Shown here piece by piece: positions 14,961 through 21,945 of a stretch of DNA of 43,690 nt. The translations under genes and the position numbers were made by a program. Numbering within the stretch: position 1 is the stretch's first letter; each line of letters opens with the position of its first letter. The stretch comes from a virus, in IMG/VR virus record IMGVR_UViG_3300024259_000066, positions 1 to 43,690 of that record; one strand, 5' to 3'. The notes below the pieces were generated by a model that made no database searches, was not told the DNA's origin, and saw only the letters and a program-made list of their open reading frames with translations.

Positions 14961-15680
14961 ATGTCACGTAGCGATCAACAATTTGAAACATTCGTCCGGT
15001 CAGTCCTCAAAGAGATCCGGGATGAAAGAAAAGGAAGTCGTGTGCTCTATCGCATTGATAAACGACCTGTCCAGGTTAGGCCTGAGCGTCGAGGTGAGGG
15101 ATGGAGCAGAGACTGGTTAGCAGGTCGGGAAGACGGCGGAATCTTTATGTCGACCAATCCGCGAGGTATTCGAGCCAACCATCACATTGTTGGTCACGTT
15201 TATGCTTATCGCGTTCCTGAGTGGGCTATCGCTAAGAGCGGTGGCTTACATCGTTTCGACTGGGGAACTGAGGTTCTTATCAAAAATGACATCTGGGAAA
15301 AAATCAAACACACCGGGGAACTCAAATTTTTGGGTAAATCAATGTCAGACGATAAACTTGACATGGATGCTTGGTATGGTGATGGTTCAGCATGGGAAAG
15401 AAGGGAAGCTGATGATTTCAGAAGAAGACAGAACAAAGATCCTGCCGTAAAATTTGAGGTAGAGTTACGGCGCATGTTGGGTTCTGCAAAGGCTGCACAC
15501 CAAGATCCGGAGCATAGCCTGCTAGGCGTCCAGATGTTATCGTTGCGTGACAGGAGGCATCGCTTTTCGATTGTCAATCAGGCGATCAAAACGGATCACC
15601 GATTCATTATACCAACAGAGTTGCCGGCATGGAAAACATTACGGGACATACTTCGAGATTCAATCGCTGAAGATTCTTAG
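14961..15680 (+). CDS. Possible ADP-ribosyltransferase-like phage protein
   Basis: This 239-aa plus-strand protein shows three elements in the order of R-S-E class ADP-ribosyltransferases: V-L-Y-R-I-D near residue 30, G-G-I-F-M-S-T-N-P near 63, and W-G-T-E-V-L-I near 106, with the conserved stretch G-H-V-Y-A-Y-R-V-P-E-W between the last two. I recall this core from many large-phage hypothetical proteins. The assignment is from motif reading only. Its N-terminus contains V-L-K-E after a short helix, which could be a variant capsid-leader cleavage site. The ATG at 14961 lacks a ribosome-binding site; a TTG at 14931 is unlikely. It overlaps the next gene tail to tail by four bases. T4 packages the ART Alt, so an injected effector is attractive. 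Confidence 0.6.
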   Translation: MSRSDQQFETFVRSVLKEIRDERKGSRVLYRIDKRPVQVRPERRGEGWSRDWLAGREDGGIFMSTNPRGIRANHHIVGHVYAYRVPEWAIAKSGGLHRFDWGTEVLIKNDIWEKIKHTGELKFLGKSMSDDKLDMDAWYGDGSAWERREADDFRRRQNKDPAVKFEVELRRMLGSAKAAHQDPEHSLLGVQMLSLRDRRHRFSIVNQAIKTDHRFIIPTELPAWKTLRDILRDSIAEDS

Positions 15681-16183
15681 ATGATCCTGTCCATTCCTTT
15701 AATTCTAATCTCCGCAGTGGCTTCAAGATCGCATTTATCGCAACCCGTCATAAACACAACAACCTTGTTTCCCACTTCATCGCTGGCATAAACAGGAATC
15801 CCGTCTAAAGTCCCGATCACTGGCCATTCTGTTTTCGCCGTGCAGCAACTGCAATGATGGTATATTCCGCGAAACCAATGCGTTGCCTCAAGGACATTTT
15901 GAATATCACGTGAAACAATGATTCCCGATGTCATCCCTGTTATACCGTTGTCTGTTATTTTCCGCCATGCGTCGTGGACAGCCTCGGCCAAAATCGAATA
16001 CCACTCTGTCACAGTTCCATAAAACAATGGGCGTGCCTCCTCGTCGGCGCAATCCTCACCTGTCTCTTTTAAGACATACCTTCCCGGCATTCGATGCCAA
16101 TATGTCACGTAGTCAGGCGGTCGGCTTCCATCAAGAATTTTGCGCATAACTGCTGGGTCTGGTGTCGGATATGGTTTTATCAT
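15677..16183 (-). CDS. C-terminal-half paralogue of the gp23 major capsid protein
   Basis: This 168-aa protein aligns by eye to the last third of the capsid protein at 23471-25369: W-H-R-M-P-G-R-Y against W-S-R-S-P-G-K-F, F-Y-G-T-V-T-E-W-Y against F-T-G-T-V-R-E-W-Y, G-I-I-V-S-R-D-I against F-I-V-V-G-P-D-V, and G-T-L-D-G-I-P-V-Y against G-T-L-S-N-R-F-S-V-Y. It starts about where the other half-protein (18292-18981) ends. It carries two Cys pairs (C-S-C-C and C-D-K-C) absent from the capsid protein, suggesting a zinc site. AGAGGT precedes the ATG. It may be half of a split second capsid or vertex protein, or a repurposed domain. Confidence 0.65.
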   Translation of the reverse strand: MIKPYPTPDPAVMRKILDGSRPPDYVTYWHRMPGRYVLKETGEDCADEEARPLFYGTVTEWYSILAEAVHDAWRKITDNGITGMTSGIIVSRDIQNVLEATHWFRGIYHHCSCCTAKTEWPVIGTLDGIPVYASDEVGNKVVVFMTGCDKCDLEATAEIRIKGMDRII

Positions 16184-16206
16184 TTATTTTACCTCTGTAT
16201 GAAAAT

Positions 16207-16212
16207 ATTATA
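16207..16212 (-). promoter_or_regulatory. TATAAT-like -10 in a divergent gene gap
   Basis: The 54-base gap between the divergent genes 15677-16183 and 16238-16627 is AT-rich. The minus strand contains TATAAT and the plus strand TATACT nearly on top of it, so host-sigma-type promoters may fire both ways. No clear -35 hexamer was seen. Confidence 0.3.
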
Positions 16213-16237
16213 CTATGATTCAAGAGGAAATAAAATT

Positions 16238-16627
16238 ATGAAACACAAAACAAAACATAAGATAATCACGCCGGCGGATCTTCCTGATTACGAAGAAATG
16301 GGTGAACTGTACACTGATATGAATGACTTCCTGGGCAAAACACCGATGCTGGGGACACATATCATGCAATCTGAGTTGCCGTCCTGTCTTGTTTTTTATG
16401 TTGCTGGTGATTCCGTGCAAAGTGTTGCCGTAAGCGTTTCATCGCACAAAGACGAAATGCTATCGCTTGAAGAGCTTGTTGAAAGACAGAACGATGATGA
16501 TTTTTACGTTGTGTATAAAAACAGGGTTCCTAGCGCAACGTTCAGCCCGCGTGGTGCCCCGATCGTGGATCCAAGTAAATGTTATCGATTCAAGAAAGTC
16601 CCTGTCTACAGAGACTTTAGCATTTAG
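16238..16627 (+). CDS. Small plus-strand protein, unknown
   Basis: A 129-aa acidic protein starting M-K-H-K-T-K-H-K, chosen because GAGG precedes the ATG at a suitable distance. It has a predicted mixed alpha/beta character with the strand L-V-F-Y-V-A-G-D-S-V-Q-S-V-A-V-S-V in the middle. I recognise no family. It is one of only two plus-strand genes and its 3' end overlaps the ParB-like gene by 11 bases, tail to tail. A host-type promoter and isolation from the late cluster suggest early expression, by inference. Confidence 0.55.
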   Translation: MKHKTKHKIITPADLPDYEEMGELYTDMNDFLGKTPMLGTHIMQSELPSCLVFYVAGDSVQSVAVSVSSHKDEMLSLEELVERQNDDDFYVVYKNRVPSATFSPRGAPIVDPSKCYRFKKVPVYRDFSI

Positions 16628-17588
16628 CCAATTGGCACCAACGCTCTGTCAATAGATTCCCATCACGCTCAGCAGATTCTTTCTGTGGGCTTAATGGGCT
16701 TTTGATATTGATTTCAGCGTTCTGCAGCTTGTCATAAATCGCTGCCTTTCCAGCTTTACCGCCAATTGATTTGTCGTCAAGTTGGGGCATATCCTCTCGG
16801 GCGGGCGCTTTCGTGTTGCTTGGCACAGTTGCCAGGTTTGCCGAAATCTTCTTGATGATTTTCACGATCACTTCTTTAGGATCAGCACCTGGTTTGAAGC
16901 CTGCCCATTTTGCAATGGTCTTATCTTTTGATGAGTTCGAAACCATTTCATCGTTTAGCATTGGGCCGGGGGCTCGACGGTCTACCTGGCGTCCCACATT
17001 TGCTGCCATCATCTTTTCAATTTCGCTCGATGACTTGCCCAGAATGTTGTTTGCGATCTTTCCTGATGCTGTTGGCATATCCTGGTTTGGATCTTTGTGT
17101 GCTGCGATGGCAAGTTGAGCTGCGGCGAGTTTCTGGGTTGTGTCTCCAGGAAGCTCTAAATCTTCGGCGCTGATTACACCATCCGGTCCACTGATTGCCC
17201 ATACACCTGACCATCTATGGTGCCCATCGATCACATCATCGCCTGATACGGTAATTGAGCCGGGAGCGTCTGTTGTGTTTGAGGAGATTGCTTTTGCAAG
17301 AGCCTTTGCACTTCCCAATGGAAACGCCGCCGACTTCATCATGTCAATTTCTTTCTGTGTAGGTTTGAAATCCCGAATTTGTCTCATTGCTGGTTTTGAC
17401 ACTTTCGTCGTGTCGTCCGCTTTGACATTGTCGTGAGTGCCATGAAGGGCAGCCTTCAACTCATCCGGGTCAGGATGGTTGTCTACGAACGATCGTACTG
17501 CACCGGGTCCACCCTTGGCAGCCTTGGCAATATCGTCAGTCACATCCTCAAAAAGGACATCAACAAGTTTTGGATAACGATATGCCAT
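16617..17588 (-). CDS. ParB/sulfiredoxin-like domain protein
   Basis: This 323-aa protein contains D-D-V-I-D-G-H-H-R-W-S-G-V-W-A-I (about 117-132), the G-x-H-R signature of the ParB N-terminal/sulfiredoxin fold, which hydrolyses nucleotides or acts as a nuclease in different members. C-terminal to it are A-P-A-R-E-D-M-P-Q-L-D and a Lys-rich end. I recall the same core in other large-phage proteins that carry the M-K-I-T leader. Here the N-terminus is different (Y-P-K-L-V-D-V-L-F-E-D), though L-F-E is a possible protease site. The start overlaps the stop of the upstream leader-bearing gene, so translation is probably coupled. Activity and substrate are unknown. Confidence 0.6.
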   Translation of the reverse strand: MAYRYPKLVDVLFEDVTDDIAKAAKGGPGAVRSFVDNHPDPDELKAALHGTHDNVKADDTTKVSKPAMRQIRDFKPTQKEIDMMKSAAFPLGSAKALAKAISSNTTDAPGSITVSGDDVIDGHHRWSGVWAISGPDGVISAEDLELPGDTTQKLAAAQLAIAAHKDPNQDMPTASGKIANNILGKSSSEIEKMMAANVGRQVDRRAPGPMLNDEMVSNSSKDKTIAKWAGFKPGADPKEVIVKIIKKISANLATVPSNTKAPAREDMPQLDDKSIGGKAGKAAIYDKLQNAEINIKSPLSPQKESAERDGNLLTERWCQLAKC

Positions 17589-17902
17589 TAGTAATGCGAG
17601 TACCGTTTTGTTTCAATTGCCCTTAGCTCCCTGGCAAGGGTAAGATAACCTAGCGTATCTGCTGGCCCCGCGACTACTTCTAGCAAGGCAAGTTCAGCGA
17701 ATTCGCCACCCTCATCATCACCCAACTCATCAGCCGCATCGGCCATTACAATTTCAAGAAAATTCTCAACCTGATATTCAAGTGCAGATCGTGTTTCAAT
17801 GGGGGTGTGCATGGCTAGCGCTCGTTTGCCGACGCGTCCTTCGCTCATTTTTGATTTTTCTTTACGGATTGCTTTCCGTAATTGGTTTTCTGTTATTTTC
17901 AT
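17588..17902 (-). CDS. Leader-bearing acidic protein
   Basis: The 104-aa product starts with the shared leader (M-K-I-T-E-N-Q-L-R-K-A-I-R-K-E). The (I/V)-x-E site is shifted here: E is at 15, and M-S-E/G at 19-21 is a second possible cut. I use the ATG at 17902, where the leader begins and AGGTATC lies just upstream, not the longer frame from 17941. The body is acidic and helical (A-A-D-E-L-G-D-D-E-G-G-E-F-A-E-L). It is followed with overlap by the ParB-like gene and preceded by another leader-bearing gene. Confidence 0.6.
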   Translation of the reverse strand: MKITENQLRKAIRKEKSKMSEGRVGKRALAMHTPIETRSALEYQVENFLEIVMADAADELGDDEGGEFAELALLEVVAGPADTLGYLTLARELRAIETKRYSHY

Positions 17903-17976
17903 GATACCTGTGTCCTTTCCTGTACGCCCTAAACACGCCATTGGTAGGTTACCTAAGCGTAATGTAAAGAAGCTGC

Positions 17977-18216
17977 CTAGTATGCATCGTGTGATTGCTC
18001 GTATCCATCATCCCGAACTTGCTGCAGGGCGTATCTGAATTCTTCTTCTATGTCGGAATATGACAGACCGGTCGACAGTCCGCCCGTAATCAATGTTTTT
18101 AGATCTTCCGCAAAGAAGTTGCTTGTTTGAAAACGACCATCTGGACTTTTCATTTCTGCCAGTTTTGATTTTTCGTGGCGGATAACATTACGTAGCTGGT
18201 TTTCTGTAATCTTCAT
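17977..18216 (-). CDS. Small leader-bearing protein
   Basis: A 79-aa protein with the shared leader (M-K-I-T-E-N-Q-L-R-N-V-I-R-H-E) followed by K-S-K-L-A-E, a likely cleavage site. The remainder is helical and acidic with Y-S-D-I-E-E-E-F-R-Y. GGAG precedes the ATG and ATATTTA lies at 18238-18244, so it is probably the first gene of a transcript that includes 17588-17902 and the ParB-like gene. Confidence 0.6.
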   Translation of the reverse strand: MKITENQLRNVIRHEKSKLAEMKSPDGRFQTSNFFAEDLKTLITGGLSTGLSYSDIEEEFRYALQQVRDDGYEQSHDAY

Positions 18217-18237
18217 TCTGATGCTCCGTTACGATCA

Positions 18238-18244
18238 TAAATAT
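18238..18244 (-). promoter_or_regulatory. Candidate late promoter motif (ATATTTA)
   Basis: ATATTTA on the sense strand 21 bases before the ATG of the 17977-18216 gene, with GGAG between. Confidence 0.5.
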
Positions 18245-18291
18245 CATGTCGGGTCGCTTTATGAATATATTTTATCACACCAGCACGAAAC

Positions 18292-18981
18292 TTACACGGG
18301 CCCAACTTTCTTTGCAGGAACAGTTTTTCCGCGCCACATGGTGCCGTAGGTTTTGTTGCGCCTGTTCGGTGGGATACGGTCGCCATAAGAGTTGCTTGCA
18401 GCCAGGAATGGGGTGTGAATATGCCTCACCACCGGCCCATCATAATTCTTGTATTGTGCCATCGATGCTTTATCAACAAGCACGATGTTGTTGAACTCTT
18501 CGATGAATTGGCCAACCATGATGTCAAACCAAACAGTAAGCCCGTCCATGCGACTGAATTCTTCAGATTGAACTCGGTGCTCATAATCAGTCAGAGAGAA
18601 TTTTGTCCTCAACCTTGATGTTTCTGCGCAGCCCACACCTTCTTCATATGGGGTCTCCATTGCTTTCCATTCAAAATCGACGCCGTCAAAAACTCGCCTG
18701 ATAAGCGGAAACACATTTTGTTGGGCCAGGTTGAACGCTTCCTGATTCCACGTTCTTGGACACGAACGATGTCGGGAATGCATATCTTCAATTTCGCGCA
18801 GAATTAGTTTCGATTGATTCTCAAAAAGGATTGCGTAATTGAGAGCTTTTTCCTGAGACAGGTTGTCCAGGATTTGGGTGTGACTCCACTTACTGATGAG
18901 ATGCTGGTGATGCTGACTTAACACGGCGGGTGTCACAGTAACATCGTCATTGTTAGATTCATTTAGCATGTTAGCTGACAT
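18292..18981 (-). CDS. N-terminal-half paralogue of the gp23 major capsid protein
   Basis: This 229-aa protein aligns by eye with the N-terminal part of the capsid protein at 23471-25369: H-L-I-S-K-W against L-L-I-E-K-W, A-I-L-F-E-N-Q-S against A-R-L-L-E-S-Q-A, and V-F-P-L-I-R-R-V-F-D-G against A-F-P-L-V-R-R-V-F-G-G. A later stretch (M-V-G-Q-F-I-E-E-F-N-N-I-V-L) resembles the spine-helix region L-S-E-Q-I-A-M-E-L-D-R-E-I-L. The C-terminus is a new basic tail. The large middle of the capsid protein is missing. T4's vertex protein gp24 is also a gp23 paralogue. AGGAAT precedes the ATG. Confidence 0.7.
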   Translation of the reverse strand: MSANMLNESNNDDVTVTPAVLSQHHQHLISKWSHTQILDNLSQEKALNYAILFENQSKLILREIEDMHSRHRSCPRTWNQEAFNLAQQNVFPLIRRVFDGVDFEWKAMETPYEEGVGCAETSRLRTKFSLTDYEHRVQSEEFSRMDGLTVWFDIMVGQFIEEFNNIVLVDKASMAQYKNYDGPVVRHIHTPFLAASNSYGDRIPPNRRNKTYGTMWRGKTVPAKKVGPV

Positions 18982-19388
18982 TTTATTCCTGGGTCGACAT
19001 CGTATTTCCCGATCGGGGTTTTGAGCTGCGTATGAAGATCTGCAAGCGTCTTGTTTGCAAGTGCTTCACCATATGCCGACGCGACCTCTCCTATCGGTAA
19101 TGTGCCTGCTTTCGTTAGCTTTAGTCCGGGTGGTCCACCGACAGATGAGCAAACCACGCGCTCATCTTTGAATGGGTATGGCATTGGGTCGATTACTTTT
19201 CTTGCTGGTTGCCATGGTGGGTAATCGACTTTGGGCTCCCCTTTGAGCTCCTCCATTGTCGGTGTTACCTTTGTCAAGACCAACGCTAGGTGTGCCTTTA
19301 TCATTCGTACCTGTTCTGGTTTTACGTCGTCCGTATCAGAGATTTCAAAGAATCCCTGGAGCCAGTATGCAAAATCTCTTGCTGTCAT
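18963..19388 (-). CDS. Conserved phage protein with F-A-Y-W-L-Q-G-F-F motif
   Basis: This 141-aa protein starts M-T-A-R-D-F-A-Y-W-L-Q-G-F-F-E-I, followed by E-Q-V-R-M-I-K-A-H-L-A-L-V-L-T-K-V. I recognise this N-terminal module from many phages of different types, where its function is unknown. The C-terminal half is proline-rich and has no known domain. AGGAG precedes the ATG. Its 3' end overlaps the start of the capsid-half gene by 19 bases, so the two are probably co-expressed. Confidence 0.6.
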   Translation of the reverse strand: MTARDFAYWLQGFFEISDTDDVKPEQVRMIKAHLALVLTKVTPTMEELKGEPKVDYPPWQPARKVIDPMPYPFKDERVVCSSVGGPPGLKLTKAGTLPIGEVASAYGEALANKTLADLHTQLKTPIGKYDVDPGIKCQLTC

Positions 19389-19400
19389 TTCGTTCTCCTG

Positions 19401-19676
19401 TTATAGTCTTGGTTCGATTTGTTCTGCTGCCAATAACTCTACGGCTGTGTCGGCAAACTCAGCGAACCAAAGAACCTGATCCCAGCATTTTCGATGTACA
19501 TCAGCCCGAAAGAATGCGATTGGTTTCAAAATGCTGGGTGAATGCTCAGCAATGATGATATTTGGTGTAATGTCAATATACGCCGCGAACTTTGTTGCAT
19601 TGGTTAGGGGCTGGTACGATGCTACTTTGCGTACGATGTGAAAAGGAGCCAGGGCGAATTTTGTTAGGCGGTTCAT
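19401..19676 (-). CDS. Small protein, unknown
   Basis: A 91-aa protein without a recognised domain. It has a short central hydrophobic stretch (Y-I-D-I-T-P-N-I-I-I-A) and a helical C-terminus (A-E-F-A-D-T-A-V-E-L-L-A-A-E). The ATG overlaps the stop of the upstream gene as ATGA, so it is translationally coupled to 19673-20359. Confidence 0.5.
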   Translation of the reverse strand: MNRLTKFALAPFHIVRKVASYQPLTNATKFAAYIDITPNIIIAEHSPSILKPIAFFRADVHRKCWDQVLWFAEFADTAVELLAAEQIEPRL

Positions 19677-20359
19677 TCGTCGTCCTCGTCAATGTACTCT
19701 ATTTTGTTCATCCCGAGACGTTCCATCATGCTGTCTATAAGTTCGTCGGCACCCTCTTCGATTGGAATCGCTGGGATGTGAAATTCTTGATATAAAAGGC
19801 TGTGAAATTCTTGATGCGTTTTGCATTCGGTGTATGGTTTTAAGTCTTTTCTTTCTATAACAACGCCGGGTGCATTGAGCCTACAATATTTTGTGGCTTC
19901 GTACGCTTCATCGCTTGTCGCATAACCCGCACCTAAAATATGACCAAACTCCCAAACGGCTGCGCGCAAATCCCACTCTGGATTCATTTCCCAGCGAGGC
20001 ATGTCTCGTGAAACAACGAAAAAATTGCCTGTGGATGCGGCCGCATCTTGGTACGATATTTCGCTAGCATATACTTCTGCGCGTGTCTTGGACATATCGC
20101 ATTGAGAAGGCCAGGAATGACCCACCGGCCAGTGATTATTGCCTCCGAAAGCTTTTGCGTATTGTGTGTTCCATTCTTTGACGCACTCGTCGGCACCACC
20201 ACCGTGGTCCAAAGCGCCTTGGATAAACCCTTCCAAATTCATATTGCGGATTTCTTCAGCGATTGCTTTGACATTGCTAATCACCGGGCGTAACTTCGTC
20301 GAGAACGCAATATCCGTACCTACAACGCGAAGCGTCAACAAAAACATGGGCTTACTCAT
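19673..20359 (-). CDS. Hypothetical protein, unknown
   Basis: This 228-aa protein is acidic at its C-terminus (E-Y-I-D-E-D-D-E) and has Trp-rich central segments (N-H-W-P-V-G-H-S-W and M-P-R-W-E-M-N-P-E-W). I cannot assign a family. GGAGG lies five bases before the ATG at 20359, the strongest ribosome-binding site in this island, and a TATAAT-like element is at 20378-20383. It probably heads an operon with 19401-19676, 18963-19388 and 18292-18981. Confidence 0.55.
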   Translation of the reverse strand: MSKPMFLLTLRVVGTDIAFSTKLRPVISNVKAIAEEIRNMNLEGFIQGALDHGGGADECVKEWNTQYAKAFGGNNHWPVGHSWPSQCDMSKTRAEVYASEISYQDAAASTGNFFVVSRDMPRWEMNPEWDLRAAVWEFGHILGAGYATSDEAYEATKYCRLNAPGVVIERKDLKPYTECKTHQEFHSLLYQEFHIPAIPIEEGADELIDSMMERLGMNKIEYIDEDDE

Positions 20360-20377
20360 CACAACCTCCGTTTAGAG

Positions 20378-20383
20378 ATTATA
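20378..20383 (-). promoter_or_regulatory. TATAAT -10-like element
   Basis: The sense strand reads CATATAATCTC 19 bases before the ATG of the 19673-20359 gene, just upstream of its GGAGG site. TATAAT matches the host sigma-70 -10 box. No convincing -35 is visible, so phage middle-type or activator-dependent transcription is possible. Confidence 0.35.
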
Positions 20384-20403
20384 TGATGAATGAGCTGGAT
20401 GTA

Positions 20404-20757
20404 TTATGTTACGAAATCTAAGTGGGTGTATTTCCTGGGTGCACGCTTATTTAGCATCCCCTTACCTGCGTTTGCTGCCATGAACTGAACGAATTCTTCT
20501 TTCGTTCCCGGGCTGTCATTGTGGCTAAAATCGATGTTCATTAAGCTTTCATCAGCGTAATCTTCTGATGGGAAACGGGCCGGCGGGGAAACCCTTACAT
20601 ATGACTTGTATGGTTTGTAGCCCATCGTCTTCAAATCTTCCGGTGTCAGCGTTTCCATCCAGAGTTCACCAGACATAAACCTGAGCCAGGCCTCCGTTTT
20701 GTTTCCACCTAAGGATTCCCGAATGAGATGCCTGAGTTTGGATTCTGTGATTTTCAT
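20404..20757 (-). CDS. Leader-bearing protein
   Basis: A 117-aa protein with the leader M-K-I-T-E-S-K-L-R-H-L-I-R-E followed by Ser. The start is the ATG at 20757, which overlaps the upstream stop as ATGA; the longer frame from 20841 ignores this. The body has no known domain (L-T-P-E-D-L-K-T-M-G-Y-K, later K-E-E-F-V-Q-F-M-A-A-N-A-G-K-G). It is the last gene of an ATGA-coupled run of five leader-bearing genes. Confidence 0.6.
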   Translation of the reverse strand: MKITESKLRHLIRESLGGNKTEAWLRFMSGELWMETLTPEDLKTMGYKPYKSYVRVSPPARFPSEDYADESLMNIDFSHNDSPGTKEEFVQFMAANAGKGMLNKRAPRKYTHLDFVT

Positions 20758-20996
20758 TCGTAATCCTGGTACACCGTGTTTTGGCTTTGTTGGCCGTCTC
20801 TTCGTCTGCCGGCCACAGATCGACGAACTGCTTGAATACATTTATCAACAATCGTCGCGGCCTGATAGTGTCCTGCTTCTTCTAGTTTCCATATTGCACT
20901 GCCGAGACTTTGTATCGCCTCACTAACTAGTCGAGCTTTTTCGTTTGAGGAGGTTTCTTTTACCAGCTTCCTGAGTTGAGATTCTGTGATTTTCAT
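20754..20996 (-). CDS. Small leader-bearing protein
   Basis: An 80-aa protein with the leader M-K-I-T-E-S-Q-L-R-K-L-V-K-E followed by Thr. The body is one long helical region (A-I-Q-S-L-G-S-A-I-W-K-L-E-E-A) and a basic segment (V-R-R-S-V-A-G-R-R-R). ATGA overlaps with the genes on both sides indicate coupled translation. The C-terminal charge would suit contact with packaged DNA, but that is a guess. Confidence 0.6.
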   Translation of the reverse strand: MKITESQLRKLVKETSSNEKARLVSEAIQSLGSAIWKLEEAGHYQAATIVDKCIQAVRRSVAGRRRDGQQSQNTVYQDYE

Positions 20997-21472
20997 TGAT
21001 GCCTACCTTTGTATTTTCTTGTCGCTACAACCGGTTCTGCAAATGTAAGGACTGTCTCATACGTCGTTCTATTCCCAGAAAAGCGAGCCAATGACCAAGA
21101 ATTGCCGGAGGAATCCGTCCATGTATGTTTCGATTTAGTCCAGTTTCCGGCGGGATGATGGTCATCCGAAGCACCTGAGTGTTTGAAACCTAACGCCTCC
21201 ATCGCTTCCACCAGTTGCCAGTCAAAGAAATTCCGCAGTGTCTTCGACCATGAAACACGGGTCGCCATTCCAGGAACAGTGTCATCAACATCAGTCGATC
21301 GTCCGTTTCCTCCAGGGATTCCCGCTTTGATCGCAGCGAGCTGTTTTTCCGTTACTTCCAAACGCGTACGACTATTAAAACTGTCAGAAACAGTGATGTA
21401 CCTCTTTCGCGATGATTGCTCAGATAGCAGCTTCTTCACGACAATTTTTAGTTGTGATTCGGTGATTTTCAT
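20993..21472 (-). CDS. Leader-bearing protein
   Basis: This 159-aa protein begins M-K-I-T-E-S-Q-L-K-I-V-V-K-K-L-L-S-E; the likely cut is after L-S-E at 18 rather than at 14. The body has a region around residues 80-140 rich in Trp, Ser and His (F-F-D-W-Q-L-V-E-A-M, D-D-H-H-P-A-G-N-W) and a last stretch of beta character. I recognise no family. Both ends overlap neighbours as ATGA. Confidence 0.6.
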   Translation of the reverse strand: MKITESQLKIVVKKLLSEQSSRKRYITVSDSFNSRTRLEVTEKQLAAIKAGIPGGNGRSTDVDDTVPGMATRVSWSKTLRNFFDWQLVEAMEALGFKHSGASDDHHPAGNWTKSKHTWTDSSGNSWSLARFSGNRTTYETVLTFAEPVVATRKYKGRHQ

Positions 21473-21711
21473 TGTGACCTTCCTATCAGGGTCAGGGCAA
21501 TCGCCCGAATGACAGGCAGCTTCCCAACTTGTTCACCGTGTGTCGCGAGCTCTTTCGCAATTGCTTGACAAAACTCTTTCTTTCCCAACAGGCTTTCGAT
21601 GGCTTTTTGTTCGTCTGGGCCTAACTGATTGAATAGCTGTTCTGCCCGATCGGTTTTGCCTTCAGCTTGCTCTCGGATTAGTTTCCTGAGCTGTGTTTCT
21701 GTGATTTTCAT
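21469..21711 (-). CDS. Small leader-bearing protein
   Basis: An 80-aa protein with the leader M-K-I-T-E-T-Q-L-R-K-L-I-R-E followed by Gln. The rest is helical (A-E-Q-L-F-N-Q-L-G-P-D-E-Q-K-A-I) and ends in a hydrophobic stretch (V-I-R-A-I-A-L-T-L-I). It is too short for confident domain recognition. ATGA-type overlaps link it to 20993-21472 and 21708-21923. Confidence 0.6.
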   Translation of the reverse strand: MKITETQLRKLIREQAEGKTDRAEQLFNQLGPDEQKAIESLLGKKEFCQAIAKELATHGEQVGKLPVIRAIALTLIGRSQ

Positions 21712-21923
21712 TGGTTCTCCACCGCGGTGTCGATCGCACTACGAACAGCATCGGCTCCGATTTCATGACCGATGGAAGCCAGAATAACCTCGGCGCGCTT
21801 TAGGAACTCCAGTGCCCTGTCCATCTCATGATCCCAAGTGAAATCTGATGTTTCATTTTGGCCCCAGTCTGAGACGTGCGATTCTTTTATCAGTTTTCTG
21901 AGTTCTGATTCTGTGATTTTCAT
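21708..21923 (-). CDS. Small leader-bearing protein, first of the coupled run
   Basis: A 71-aa acidic protein with the leader M-K-I-T-E-S-E-L-R-K-L-I-K-E followed by Ser. The body is helical (M-D-R-A-L-E-F-L-K-R-A-E-V-I-L-A). It opens the run of five ATGA-coupled leader-bearing genes, and candidate promoter motifs lie 22 and 50 bases upstream. Confidence 0.6.
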   Translation of the reverse strand: MKITESELRKLIKESHVSDWGQNETSDFTWDHEMDRALEFLKRAEVILASIGHEIGADAVRSAIDTAVENQ

Positions 21924-21945
21924 TTGTGCCTCGTATATGTATCAC

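Larger units (their letters stand above)
20727..21923 (-). repeat. Repeated 5' gene cassette encoding the M-K-I-T leader
   Basis: Five tandem genes begin with nearly the same 30-odd bases (ATGAAAATCACAGAATCT and what follows), at 20727-20757, 20966-20996, 21442-21472, 21681-21711 and 21893-21923. More diverged copies start genes at 22298-22328, 18186-18216, 17872-17902, 4306-4336 and 4045-4075. The similarity ends about codon 15, so only the leader is repeated and the bodies differ. This looks like a portable coding module rather than whole-gene duplication. Confidence 0.8.

Noticed and set aside
20404-21923. Tandem leader-bearing genes as simple whole-gene duplications
   Set aside because: Similarity stops at about codon 15 and the bodies differ in length, charge and sequence, so only the leader is shared.
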